Source: Verrucomicrobiales bacterium
Lineage (GTDB): Bacteria; Verrucomicrobiota; Verrucomicrobiia; Verrucomicrobiales; DEV007
Length of the DNA: 64,000 nucleotides
Direction: 5' to 3'
Assembly (NCBI GenBank): GCA_016795505.1
Contig: JAEUHH010000098.1
Location: 16,301-80,300, forward strand
The notes beneath the pieces are model-generated. The model made no database searches. It was not told the DNA's origin and was given only the letters and a program-made list of their open reading frames with translations. The translations under genes were made by a program, and so were the position numbers. Positions 63,415 to 64,000 of this stretch are shown piece after piece; the first letter of the stretch is position 1; each line of letters starts with the position of its first letter.

Positions 63415-63879
63415 ATGGGAGCGTGGGGAACAGGTGTATTGGAAAACGATTCAGCGATGGATGCGTTGAGTATTCATCTAGCACCTCTTGTTTTCGAACT
63501 CTACGAGGGCCTGATTCACGAATCCCACAGCAAGATTCCTAGTGCTTTGGAAGCTGAGGTGATGCTTGCAGAGATGATAGCGGCAATCGCAGAAAAATTT
63601 CCCCAGAGCAACCTGACTCGCGAGGATGCGCTTCACTGGAAGGATGTTGCCTTGGAGATTCTCGACAACTACTGCCATGGACGTGACATTCCCGATGACT
63701 GGGATTGGATGGCGACTGTCGAGTCGTCATTTGACCGATTGATTCAGTATTCTGACCACGACGAAGAGCGACGACCGGCCCAACATTTTCGTGATTACTA
63801 TCTCGGGTGGTGCGGCCAAACTGGACGCGAACCCGTTGCCGAGACCCTACCAAAGGCACAATCGGGTCCCCGCGACTGA
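63415..63879 (+). CDS. DUF4259 family protein
   Basis: Cytoplasmic protein of 154 residues beginning MGAWGTGVLENDSAMDA, the invariant start of DUF4259 proteins, followed by helices (LEAEVMLAEMIAAIAEKF) and an acidic C-terminus (DIPDDWDWMATVESSFD). Base composition is visibly more AT-rich than neighbouring genes, as if acquired separately. Function of the family is unknown. Confidence 0.85.
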   Translation: MGAWGTGVLENDSAMDALSIHLAPLVFELYEGLIHESHSKIPSALEAEVMLAEMIAAIAEKFPQSNLTREDALHWKDVALEILDNYCHGRDIPDDWDWMATVESSFDRLIQYSDHDEERRPAQHFRDYYLGWCGQTGREPVAETLPKAQSGPRD

Positions 63880-63916
63880 CTGAGCCTTTGCCCAGCCAGC
63901 CACGGGTCCCACACCA

Positions 63917-63940
63917 CCCTGCGTACGGCTCCGTACAGGG
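63917..63940. other. Hairpin near the right edge
   Basis: CCCTGCGTACGG and CCGTACAGGG pair with one bulge. The following CGGTTCC and a GC-rich palindrome (GGGCTTTTGGCCC) suggest the edge of a mobile element or intron, but the window ends at 64000 and nothing can be named. Confidence 0.35.
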
Positions 63941-64000
63941 CGGTTCCAATCAGACTCGGGCTTTTGGCCCGTAGTACAGCACGATCCAGATCGCTTTGAC

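Noticed and set aside
63880..64000. Possible group II intron or IS end at the right edge
   Set aside because: Only a hairpin and about 120 bp are visible; no diagnostic domain or coding sequence can be seen.

Overview
The window is GC-rich bacterial chromosome, most likely from a member of the Verrucomicrobiota (PVC group). This rests on gene content, not on a marker gene: a PilMNO-type pilus locus with many prepilins, bactofilins, DUF1501 proteins with Tat signals, an alpha-2-macroglobulin next to PBP1C, a membrane pyrophosphatase, and almost no Shine-Dalgarno sequences. No rRNA, tRNA, CRISPR array or prophage was recognised.

Layout. 1-19.6 kb: a large type IV pilus / type II secretion-like locus. 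It is read leftwards from a 17.1-17.2 kb divergent promoter region: a prepilin-anchored adhesin-like protein, PilT, PilM-, PilN-, PilO- and PilP-like proteins, a PulJ-like and a PilX-like protein, a PilV-like prepilin, PilC, four further prepilins, PilB, a response regulator and a hybrid histidine kinase cut by the left edge. The secretin is read rightwards from the same region. 19.7-24.7 kb: FAD disulfide oxidoreductase, two bactofilins (one with zinc ribbons), NadA and a CBS protein. 24.8-33.5 kb: an ECF sigma factor divergent from an alpha-2-macroglobulin-PBP1C pair. 33.5-42.3 kb: a SecD-P1-like orphan, DUF1501, an IS-transposase remnant, a three-gene phospholipid operon (CDP-alcohol phosphatidyltransferase, acyltransferase, CdsA), a TIM-barrel isomerase and cell-envelope hydrolases. 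42.5-49.7 kb: HppA, a SHD1/terpene-cyclase-like repeat protein, an AI-2E-family permease and small proteins. 49.7-50.8 kb: an island of short repeats. 50.8-62 kb: a second DUF1501, a 147-bp hairpin array, a double metallo-beta-lactamase protein, an orphan prepilin with an AAA+ ATPase, a metallophosphoesterase, PspA, a uracil-DNA glycosylase and a nitrilase. 62-64 kb: repeats and a DUF4259 gene.

The pilus genes together should build and retract a fibre: PilB extension, PilT retraction, PilC platform, PilMNOP alignment complex, secretin pore, several minor pilins and a possible tip adhesin. A prepilin peptidase is not in the window. The A2M/PBP1C, amidase, DUF1460, bactofilin, PspA and phospholipid genes give the region a cell-envelope theme.

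The most unusual feature is repetitive DNA. A 48-bp palindromic element occurs eight times, mostly at gene ends. One copy lies in frame inside pbpC and another supplies the stop codons of two convergent genes. Three unrelated heptamer arrays sit at gene 3' ends. A 147-bp array of nested hairpins follows the metallo-beta-lactamase gene. Positions were read by eye; family names rest on motif recognition without database searches.
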